Assembly: GCA_004794655.1 (NCBI GenBank) | Contig: SMMW01000001.1 | Coordinates: 14,971,501-15,035,500, forward strand | Reading direction: 5' to 3' | Length of the DNA stretch: 64,000 nt | Source: Marisa cornuarietis | Taxonomy: Eukaryota > Mollusca > Gastropoda > Architaenioglossa > Ampullariidae | Shown here: positions 51,201 through 61,900 of the stretch, piece after piece | Numbering within the stretch: the first letter of the stretch is position 1 | Layout: each line of letters opens with the position of its first letter | The notes under the pieces: generated by a model | Seen by the model: the letters and a program-made list of their open reading frames with translations, nothing else | Databases searched by the model: none | What the model was told of the DNA's origin: nothing | Position numbers and translations under genes: made by a program

Positions 51201-52834
51201 CAACAGCTCTCTTGAGTTCTGAGTGTAACCTAATGTTTTCGTCCACAAGTTCCGACAGCTTCATTTTCAACACAGCAAGTTCCTCCTGTCACATATTTAA
51301 TTAGTTATGCTTCAGTTTATCTATTCTTCTGTTCTCTCCAGTGGTAACTAATGCTCCAAAAGAGTTCATAAACAGTGATTTCTAATGCTTATAGCCATTT
51401 AAGCACTGCAGCTCACCATTTATTGCCCCATCCCAAAAAATTAATTATAACTGTCCTATTATCACTCAATCCCTTTAATCTTTGGGATATAACTGTGATT
51501 GCGCTTCATTTTTTAGTTAAAAAAAGAAACTCATGCTCTTTCATTGTGAAAAGATATTTCCACTTATCAGTCAGAAAGTTCATTAGCTGACTACATTTTC
51601 TTCCTTGAAGCTAGAATCTCTGGACAGCAGGCAGGCATTACCTTGGCATATCTGTTCTCTGCTTCTATCTGCTGATGTAGAGCAACATGGTGCTGCAAAA
51701 GCGAGGCAACCTCTTCTGCACTGGGAGCATCTCGCTGCTGCTGTGTAGGCTGGAGTTCCTACACAGAAGAAATTTTTCAGAGATTTAACATGGATTCTAT
51801 AGGGAGGGAGGATGAGACATCACTTAATCAGTATATACAATGGTATTATTTTATCTCTTAAGAATTTGTCATATACTTCAAATTTTACAATCCTTTTCAT
51901 TTGTTTTCCTGTAAACTGCAGATGCCTAGCTGGAGTCATATGACTTGGAGTGACAAGTGCTATTGCCCTGCTTCTGCCAGTGCTACTCTTAGCTCTTAGC
52001 ACTTAACCAAGCCAAAAATTACAAGTAATATGGGTACATAGAGAATAACAACAAACGACATGTCCATGCATTACATGTGACTTCAACAAAAATCTAGCTG
52101 TTTGTGCCTGATCAGCTTTCAATCATGAACAGACCTTTGCCAGAACCTTAATTGCTCAGTAGGGGAAGGATTGTCCAATAACCTAACTCAGTCCGGGAAG
52201 GATTGCCCAATTAAGACACTACCTTACACTGCACAAAACTTGACTGTCTGAAATTAAGTAGGCCTAATCAGTATTCGTTTCAAATTAACTTTGCACACCA
52301 TAACACGACGAAAAAATATAGTTACTTGAGTTTTGTCCAGCATCTGACGTAGGGTATGTGCTGCTGATAAAGATGGTCTCTCCGCTCTGGCTTCGGAAAA
52401 TTGTGGCTGACCATCTCGATAATTAAGAATACGAGGCTGAACAAGTGACGCTAGCTTCTGTTTGCAATCCGACGAAGCGATCGTGGAGTATGGTTGAGGA
52501 GGAGCCGACAACGTCTGCCGCAGCTCATCAAGACTCTTTTTAGCTCGATCTATAACAGTTTTTTAACGGCAAGATCGAAGGCAGACTAAATAAATGGAAA
52601 CGAGACTGTTATGAAATTACAAGCGACCCATGAGAGATCAAATAAACAAAAACTTTATTACTCGAGTTTACTGGTAAGATGTGTCTGAACACGAACTTTA
52701 GTTTTGTATTAGTTTGACGTGCTGTATCAACAAGTAAGAGACAAGCTCATTTACAGCGTAAAGAAATACGAACCCTTTAAATCCGTTTTATCGGTAGAGT
52801 CGGGATGCTCTCCGTATTCTTCGAAATAATACAT
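45264..52834 (-). CDS. SDCCAG8: SDCCAG8 (centrosomal/ciliary coiled-coil protein), complete, 16 exons
   Basis: Coiled-coil scaffold of centrioles and basal bodies; the human gene is a ciliopathy gene. Exons in transcript order: 52834-52774, 52549-52326, 51758-51642, 51285-51163, 50739-50653, 50299-50235, 50046-49885, 49413-49275, 48914-48762, 48326-48192, 47950-47834, 47473-47345, 46916-46784, 46479-46362, 46019-45845, 45539-45264. They join in phase to 737 codons and TAA; human SDCCAG8 has about 713. The start reads MYYFEEYGEHPDSTDK. Almost all the rest is Glu/Gln/Lys/Leu-rich coiled coil. Identification rests on the C-terminal block: RRQNKLILKLRDECKRQAIQ, then LEEQADQHSRVHSKMAARLK, then LLEILAANSRLTRDRQLL, matching the order and spacing of SQN-FL-KL-EEC, HGRVHETMKQRLRQLDKH and QNQLLLERQSL remembered for SDCCAG8. 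The N-terminal half is less conserved. Intron 13 appears to be GC-AG. The gene is divergently paired with KIZ. Confidence 0.86.
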
Positions 52835-52932
52835 TGTTTAGAAGCCGAGTGTCGGCGATGTAGTCGTCGCTAACCAAGGCTTAGAACTCTTCTAAGGGAC
52901 ACAACTCTCTTAGTTTCAGAGAACGCTTCAAA
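52835..52932. promoter_or_regulatory. Shared bidirectional promoter of SDCCAG8 and KIZ
   Basis: Only 98 bp separate the two divergent start codons, so both 5' UTRs and the core promoter must lie in or overlap this gap, unless a non-coding first exon exists on either side. No TATA box is seen. A degenerate RFX X-box-like motif lies at 52860-52874 (GTAGTC-GTC-GCTAAC). Confidence 0.7.
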
Positions 52933-55900
52933 ATGGCGACGTCGAACGTCGAGTTCTACGAACGGCAAAGAGACCTGCAGGAAACAGTGACCAAGAGGTA
53001 GTTAGAACAGCTAGACAAATTTTAGCATTTTCTCTGTCATGCACGCGTTTTTGTGCTTGCGGAAAATCCAGAGCAGAATCGCAAAACAAACTACAATAAC
53101 TTAGTCTAATCGTTAGTATGCCAGACTACTGACTCTCAGAGACGCGTATAAGTGTTAAGTTTTGACATTAACTGCTTAATTATCAACGACAGTAAATAAA
53201 GATATATTTTACTGCATGATAATTTGTACTATTTCAGTGAACAAGAAAGGTTTGAACTGGAGAAACAGCTCAAGCTGTTGTTGAAGAGTGAACAGAATAG
53301 GTAGGTATTTGGACATTTTAGGTTTGACTTCAGTAATCGTAGGAGCCACAGGTACAGAAAGACACAGACGGACAACTCCCAGTGTTTTATTGCAGCCTAT
53401 CTGCGCTACATACTATGGCCTCATTTTCACCTCGAAGTTCTAATGATTAAAATAGAAAATAAAAAAAATGTAAAAATTAAAATCATCAGATGAATGACCT
53501 GATGTTTTTAATCTGTCAATGTCAAACATGTTTAAAAAGAACCTCTTATTATTAACTTGATTAAAATTTCTTAGAGTCTTATAGCTTATATGAATCATTG
53601 TAAAATCCAGCTTTTAAGACATAAATATTAAGCTTTTTCATTAATCATACATATATTTCCTAAAATTTTCCTCTTAGTTCTCAAATGAAGGCAACTCAGC
53701 TCCAAACCTACTGGAGAAAGATTTGCACAGATGAAAAAAGAGCGCAACAACGAAATGCTATGCTGATGCGGGAATTTGAGCGAATTGATGCCCATCTTGT
53801 GTCAACAGCTGCTCGAACTGAGCGTTTACAGTTCTTGAAAGTAGGTCAAGATGATGAAAAAAAATAATGAGAGTAGTCAGTTTATGTACTGATTAAGTAT
53901 CGCAAATGACTTCATATGCTAGGAATATAACTTATCGATATTTCATCATCGGGATTAGAAAAACTCTGTCTCCTTACGCTTATGTTCTTTTTCGTTTAGA
54001 GAAAGAAGAATTTGAAGAAATTGCTCTTGAGATTTTGTATAGCAATATGCTCTGTTTGCCCTTCGTCAGAGGACTGAAGTTTAACAAGTGTTTAAACTAT
54101 ATCCTTGATGCTCTTTTATTGGCCCTTTTTGATAGCGGCAGTATGCTGACTATATTAAGCAGACCTACCCAGAGTGGACAAACCTGGTTGAGAAAAAGAT
54201 CAGAGGAAGAACATTAACACCAGAAAATCCAGCAACTGAGGTAGGGGTATTGAATGAACAGTCCAGAGAAAAAGAACTGCTGTTTTATGAGACAGTACTT
54301 CCTTTTTGTGGGTGATTCAACGTTGTAGGAGGATGGGGTAGCAGAAAGTGTGGAGGAAAGGACTGAGAAATGGATGTGGATATAGGATATGGGGGGAAGT
54401 CACTGTCTGCAAGTGTTGATTACTTGTGCTAGTGCCCTTCTTTCCAGTTGGTATGTCTTTGATCCAGTCCTGGAGGTCCACCAAATTTGCAGTGAGGACA
54501 TATTATGCTGTATTTGTAATCTTTTGTTTTAAATACATTTTGGATATTCACTGTGTTTGAGAGAAGATGCTGTAAAATTAATGATGATTCTATTCTGCTT
54601 ATAAAAAAAAATTGCTGTACCATTTGGTTTTCATGTAGGTTGAGAAAAGTGATAGAACATCTGGTGGTAGACATTCCCAAGAATGGGCAGAAGCTGAAAA
54701 AGATGAATTACCAGTCCAGGTCCAAGAACATGTAAAGAAAAAGCAAGTGCCAGAGGCCTCTGAAGACAGCTCTTATGGTAGAAACACTCTGAGAGGAGGA
54801 ACTGTACTGAACCCACCTCGGACTGGCACATCTGGTGCACAGAATGCGATATCCATGGGAGGACTAGGTGATGTGAAGAACATATCCTCCAGACAAATCA
54901 GCTTTTCAGGTGCTGCTGGGGATGTTTCTGCTCTTAGGTTAGTTGATAAGCAGCAACAGCAGCTTCAGCAACAGCAACAACAGCAGCCACCGCAAACTCC
55001 TCAGCAACCTTCAGCAGTGAAGCAGGTGGCAGGTAGCTCACAGCTCCAGTCAACGCTCAGTGACAATGTATCTAGATCAGAGTATGCTAACATTAACCAG
55101 TTTAGCAATTTACAGATGGGAAGTCCACATAGAGGTGTGTATTTGTTTCTTTAGATTTATCTCTCCTCTTTATCTGTCTACAGCATAAACTAGTCAATCA
55201 TGATGCATGTTTATGTGTGCCTCTTTGTGTTCAAATATGTGTTTGTTCATGTGTGTGTGTGTGCGAGAGAGAGAGAGAGAGAATATGTGTGAGTACATAT
55301 TTGAATATTTGTGCCCAGCTTTCATCTGTACATGTTTGTATTTGAGCAAAAGAGGATGAAAGAAAAAAGAAAGAATGAGCAGGAGAAACAGTGAGTGTGC
55401 ATATCTGGCTGTTCAGAAATTTAAGAAAAAGACTTTGTTAGAACTGTGTGTATTATTTAACTGTAGGTCAGGGAGATTATGGAACTATGGACCCAGGCAA
55501 TGAAGATGAACTGAGTGACTTTGGCAGTATAACCGAGATACCTTTAAATGGAGGAGATGCCTCACCACTGAAAGTTGCAGCAGAGAGAGAAATGCTGAGA
55601 GAGCATGTTGATGAGGCCATCCACAGCACTGGGTAATGTCCATATTCAGGTGTAACAAAATACTTCTCTTTTAAGAAAGCAGCTAACTTTGGCTTCTGTC
55701 TCTAAAAAACGTGACAATGTGTTTTGTCTGCCGTGCTATAGCAGATAGGTTAAAATTGACTGTGGCGCACAGCATATAAGGGTTGGCAGATCTGTGTGGA
55801 AGAAAATAATTTGCAGTCTGTTGCTATCATGTTTCAGTTTACGCATTAAGTAATTGAATAATTTCCTCGCGTAAGTCTTTTCTTTTCTCCCTCTTGGGAC

Positions 55901-58900
55901 TATTGAGTCCTTTGCTGAGATTTGTTTTTATGTCCCTGCAGGTCCTTGCCTCCACAGTTAACTATGGATGGCCTTATCCGACTGTTACACCACATTGAGT
56001 CTGACTTAGCAAGCAACAGAACAGAAGCAGACTATTATGGATCACCTATTCTAAAAACAGAGGATAAGGAGAACATAATACAGTACGTAAACGAGATGTT
56101 GGCTTGTACTACTTGTTGCCCTGTTGCTTCACTGGCTTGAGTTTTGTTTCTGCTTTTCTGATATTGATTTTGTATGATTTTACATCTGTTGTACCTTAAT
56201 TTTATTCTCACATTCATTAATCAGCTGTAATATAACATGCATAGTAAACAAACGTAAAGATATGATATTGCATAATATAAACCTTCAGTAGTAGTAGTAT
56301 AAACATGTCTGATATCCAGCTTATATCTAAGGAACTGTTTCTATGATGCAACTGATGGAGAAGTAAAATCAATTTAAATATTGATCTTTGATGCTCATTG
56401 TAGCAAGCCTTGCAATATTGTGGACATCCCTTTGAAGCATATCACTGGACAAAGATACAGGGTGGGCCACTTTAGTAGCCCACCTCCTATTGCATGCTCA
56501 GAAGAAGTGGGCTACTTTTAAGTGGCTCACCCTATACATGTTGTAATTGTATCGAACCATGGATAGGTCACATTTTTATTCTACCTAGTAAACAGACCAG
56601 ACATTATTGTAGAACTAGAAGAAAAAAGCCCATGACTTATTCATGGTATTTAGGATTGGATTCCTACTTTGCAGTTTCTTATGGCATCCTCTGAAATTTG
56701 CAGACTAGCCAATGCTAGCCGTGATCTGTCAACAGTCCCATCATCAACTGCCAGTCACTTAGTGCTGGAACAGATTTCTAGTGTTGTACGCAGTCTGCCT
56801 GAAAAATGCCTAATTGAGGAAGATCTTCTAAAGCAGCCTCCTGAAAAACTTGTGCCATCTGACATAGGGTTGGTAATTAGTTTATATTTGCATGTTTCTT
56901 GAATGAAACAGAAGAAAGAAGTGAAAGACAGTAAAAAGAAAGCAAAAAGAATTTATAAGATTACATATCTCTATTTACTTTATTATCTCCTTATTTATTT
57001 ATTATTTTGTTCCAGTTTGTTATGCTGCAAGTAGTCTTGGACACGCACAAATCACTTTAATAATAAAGTTATATAGCATTATATCCTAGCTGTATGGGCA
57101 ATCTCATGGAAGACACATGCATGCGCAGGCGCACGCACACACACACACACACTCACATATGCACATGCACATAACATGCAAACATGTTGTCTGCGAAATG
57201 CCATATGGGATGAAAAAAGGTATGTAGACTTGCTCCCAGCTTGCTTGATTCATCTGAAAAACTAATCCAGGGTGCAAATCCAGGCTGCTCCTCTCCACAC
57301 CGCTGTTCCGGTCATAGAACTGATCATATAGGAGGAAGTTTTTTTTTTTTTAACTGCTCATAAGGTAGCCTGCAGAATGCCTCACTGAAAAAGCATAATG
57401 AGTTTACAAGGCATTGTAAGACAGCCAGTGCAAAGCCATCAATATAATACTTTCAAGACTTTCAACTAGACATCACTTCTCATGAGTTGCAAATTTCATA
57501 TGCTTTCATATATCATTTTGATCTGGTCCATTATAAATTGTTGCAACACTGCTATAACCTTCTGCAGAAAATGTTATTATGGAAGACAGACTTCTATTTC
57601 TTGTAAGACTACCAAATTAATTCATTGATCACAATAGTCAAAAATGGAAAATGCAGTGGTGTAGCATCTTTTTACAGATTACGATGTTTATGAGTTATGG
57701 CTCTACAACTGGTAGTTCAGATCTGCAAAGTTATTATTAATCTGTGATAAAAGTAGGTCAATTAAAACTTGGATATTGTCTTGTCCTGAGCCAAATCATC
57801 TGTGCATTGCTAGGATCTCATGATTAAGTTAATCATGATAAAGGATAGACAACACTGCATTGACTACGTGCCTGGCAAATTGCACAAAGAAACCATCATG
57901 AGAGGAGGGAGAAGGCTGTAAATGAGAACTAGAAGGCTGCAGACAAGAATTAGTCCAGCAGAATGACAAAGATGTGTGTGTCGAATAACAGACATAAAAC
58001 TCACTACAGGAAACTCAACATTGAAGAAGGTCTTTTTTCAAGACATCCAAGCACTGAACAAAGGTTCTAGGAGCTTAGTATTCCTTAATAACCATGTGGG
58101 AGAGCTCTTCCTGACTTTGGTAGGCATTTGGTAGGGCTGTCCTTTGTCCCAATGGTGCTTAACATCTGTCTGAAGAATACAGTGCAAGATACACTTGATG
58201 ACTTTCACACCTACATGTCCATCGATGGGAGGCCACTATGTAACCGACGCCTTGCACATGATATTGATCTGATGGCAGGCAGCAACAATGAGTTACAGGA
58301 GCAACACGAGCACAGTATAGAGATCAGCACGGACACTGCTGGGCATGGAAAAGCAGAGATCCACATAAATGGCATACATCTTGACGTACACAGCTTCAAA
58401 TACCCTGGGTGTGGTGCTCCCGATGGAGGGCAGCTGCATGGCAGACATTTGCCTGCCTCAGGATCATAGCAGCAATGGCCAGACTGAAAAGAATATGGGA
58501 CAGCCAAAAATTTTAGCTTCATCCCCAAATAAAAGCTGTATTCACCACCCAATAGGAGCTGTATTCACCACCAAATACAGATCCCCCATCCTGCTTTGTG
58601 GCTGTGAAGCTTGGCATTTGCTCACCAAGACAGAGAGATAGATCCAGGCATTTGAATCTCTTACAAGGACCATGAAATAAACGAATTTGTATTACAACAC
58701 TGTTGCCACCCAGGTGGATCCCCAGGAAACAGTTTGCCATTTTCAAATAGCAAGAAATGGCTTGCTTTTGTTATGTTGCTAGATATGCTAGACATTTCTA
58801 TTGGGCTGTGATTAACTAATGTTTGTGATTAGAAAGCAGCTGTATTTACTTTGATATTTTGACTTGAGTACTAGTTTGTGTACGGACCTGAATCTCTGGG

Positions 58901-61900
58901 GTTTCTACTCGTTCTCTGAGATGGTTTTGTTTTCATTACCTAAGGTACACATTGTGGTTGGTTGGTATTTTTATGTATACATACTTGTATTTACATCTTG
59001 AAATGAGCCAAGACTGTTTTATATCTTCCAAACAGTTGAGGCACAGTCTGGTAATTTACATGCAGTAATATTTGCCGTATCATTAACTCTCCCTTACAGT
59101 TTGCGCCCACGAATGCGAAGGTCTCCATAGCTCTATAGCTCAATTGTGTCAATACACTCATATTGAATGTGCTTATTCTATAAGCACTTGCATCAATACA
59201 CCAGTATTGAATGTGTTAATCCATGCTGTATAGTATTTTCTTCTTCTTAATAGCTGTGTCTGTTGAATGATAGTACCATCTCTTTGTTGGAAGTCTCATT
59301 ACATAGCAAAGAACTTTGCTACATTTTCTTGTATATGTTGTGTGATAGCTTGAGTAATGGCATAGTGAAATGTACTTTGTCTTTCATGCATGAACTAGCT
59401 GCTCCTATCTCTCTATTGTTACCTGTTAGTTCCTCTCTTCAATGAGCAGGAGGAACCTCACAAAGAATGCCCAAGTACTGTGGACGGTCCTTTTCTCCCA
59501 CTTTCTGCAGCTGCAGGCAGCCAGAGTAATGGAGGCAAAGGAGATTGCAGCAGTCTTTGTGCCCTGCTTGGTGGCAGATCGATCTTCATTCCAAGATAAG
59601 GTTTGTTGAAAAACTATGTAGAAAGAGATGTGCAAAACAGCATTTTCCTGTCTGGTAAAAACTTAAGCAGTGTCCTTGCATGCAGACACTTTTGTGTAAG
59701 TAGTCCCCGACCTACTAGCAGTGAGGGAACCGTGCAGTGATGGTATAGTGACATGGGTTTTTCTGCTGATGCAGGCATTTGTGCTTTTGGTTCTTCTGCT
59801 AAAAGCTAACGATGGGGATGAGGAAGTCCCCACTGATGCCTCTAGCATTGCTGCACCTCACCTACCAGCTACTCCCAAGGGTTTGGATGGTTCTGGAAGT
59901 CTCATGGAAGATGGCAGAGGTATGTGGCTCAGCAAAAATGAAGACTTGCACAGACAGCGCTAGATGAGCATTTGATTTGCACTGTAAACACTTAAAAAAA
60001 CAGAAAGGAGTGACAGAATGAAAGAAAGAAATGAAAGAAGGATAAAATTATGGAAATGTAAAATTAATATGTGGCATGAAAGAAAGAGTGTGGGTATACA
60101 TCTGCACATTTACGCATGCATGTTGTTATTTGTGTTTGTGCATGCATGTGTGAATTTTTCTATATGTGTGCAGAATTCTGTATTTGTGTCTGTGTGCCTG
60201 TTTGGGCCTGTGACTGAACTGTATCTGTTAATTCTGATATCTGTTAATGTACGTATGAGAGAAGGAGAGAGACCTCACACAATGTATAGTTTGTATGTTT
60301 GGAATGTGGTGAGAGAGAGAGAAAAAGTGTATTTTCAAGCTGTATTCTGTTATAGTTGTCTTCTCAACTGTAGTTGTGAGCCAAATGAAAGTTTCTATTT
60401 TGACCTTGTGCCTTATCTTGTAAATTGATGAGTTGCCACCCACCTTTCTGTGGCAGTGCCACCGCTCAAATTTCCTGGCAGCCTGATGGACAGACCCTTC
60501 AGTGATGATGAGTCCAGTTTCTTTGATCAAAGCCTGCCAAAAGACAATGCTGTACCACTTATTGGTAGGGTTCCTTCTCTAGAAAACATGTTGAGTTTGT
60601 TAACAAATGTTATTTGAAAAGCCTTCATCGTTCATGACTGATGGATTGTTTCTAAATGCTTTTTCGTCAGCTGCTTACACTATTCTGCATTTGTGGTCAT
60701 TGCTTTCATATTTAGGTGTTGGTTTTATCATAGCTTTTATGGTCAGTGTCGTTAGTGTAAAGAGTTCAAGAAAGGTTATCCAAGAAACAGAGCAGTTCTT
60801 CTGCTATGTCAGCCTCGAAATGGGCCTAAATGTTTGTCTGCTCATTCCTTTGATAAATAAGAAGTGTGATCATAGGTCTTACTTTATTTCTGACGGGCTA
60901 GGCTAGCTTTATCTGCAGACTTAGGGTTCCACTAAAATGATGTGTTTCAGAGACCTCAGCATATCAGCAGATGCTAACAGGGACTTTTTCCAGCCAGCAA
61001 CTTGGAGGGCATGCATTATCAGATGACACAGATGACGATGACATGGAGAAAGAGTTTGCTTCTGCGTTATCACCACGCATAAGCATGTAATATTCTAATA
61101 CACGTATACATTTGTATTTTAGTCTTCAGTTTGCTTTTCAGTCCTTGCCACTTTTTTTTAAAGACATGTCATTTTTATCACCTCTTTTATCTTTTTCATA
61201 TGATTGTTTTTGTAGGTCCTGATCGTCCATGTGCATTTATGTGTTTCTGTGTAGACATTGTATGTGTTCATGGACATATTCTGCGTAGGTGTGTGTATGC
61301 ACATGCCATTTGGAAATTCCCTACTCCAGTGGTATCAGACTGTATATTCTAAATAACATTTCTTCCTTCAGGCCTCTTTCATCAACCTCTCATACTAAAG
61401 CCACAGCTCAGCAAGGACCTGAGCCAGCTGTTTCACTAGGCATGACTTCACCAAAATCACCTGTCCATGTCCCCACTGGTATCAAGGAAAAGTAAGTTTT
61501 TAAAAATGGTTTTGTGTGATGCATTTTTATTTAAGACTTTTGCTTTTAGTGCTTCCAAAATGATTTTGACATTTCTTCATGCCAGCAATTATGGTTTGAA
61601 GAGTAAAGATAAAAAGATGGATTTCATGGGACAGACTACAATTTTATATTCTTTTAGTTAAAAAAATGCTTAAGGTATAGAGTCCATGTTTATGATATAG
61701 TACAATATGACTTTGTTGTCTATTTCTGTCCTCAACGGAGATAAAAATTTGTCTTTGTTGGGAGCTCCTGTAAGTGACAAACCAAACTACCCCAAAAAAA
61801 GTCACTCTCACTCACCACGCAGTTACACACAGCAATGGTTGTCAGAGGCACACTGTGATGAGTGTTACATGCTATGGATAAGAAAAATTAAGGTTCACTT

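Noticed and set aside
52130..52240. Repeated GGGAAGGATTGYCCAAT in SDCCAG8 intron 2
   Set aside because: Only two short copies about 50 bp apart. It is probably a local duplication without further significance.
53906..54217. ORF containing LEKEEFEEIALEILYSNML as an alternative KIZ exon 4
   Set aside because: The out-of-frame exon at 54142-54240 has clean splice sites on both sides, fits the phase and leads into the next exon. The long ORF would terminate the protein.
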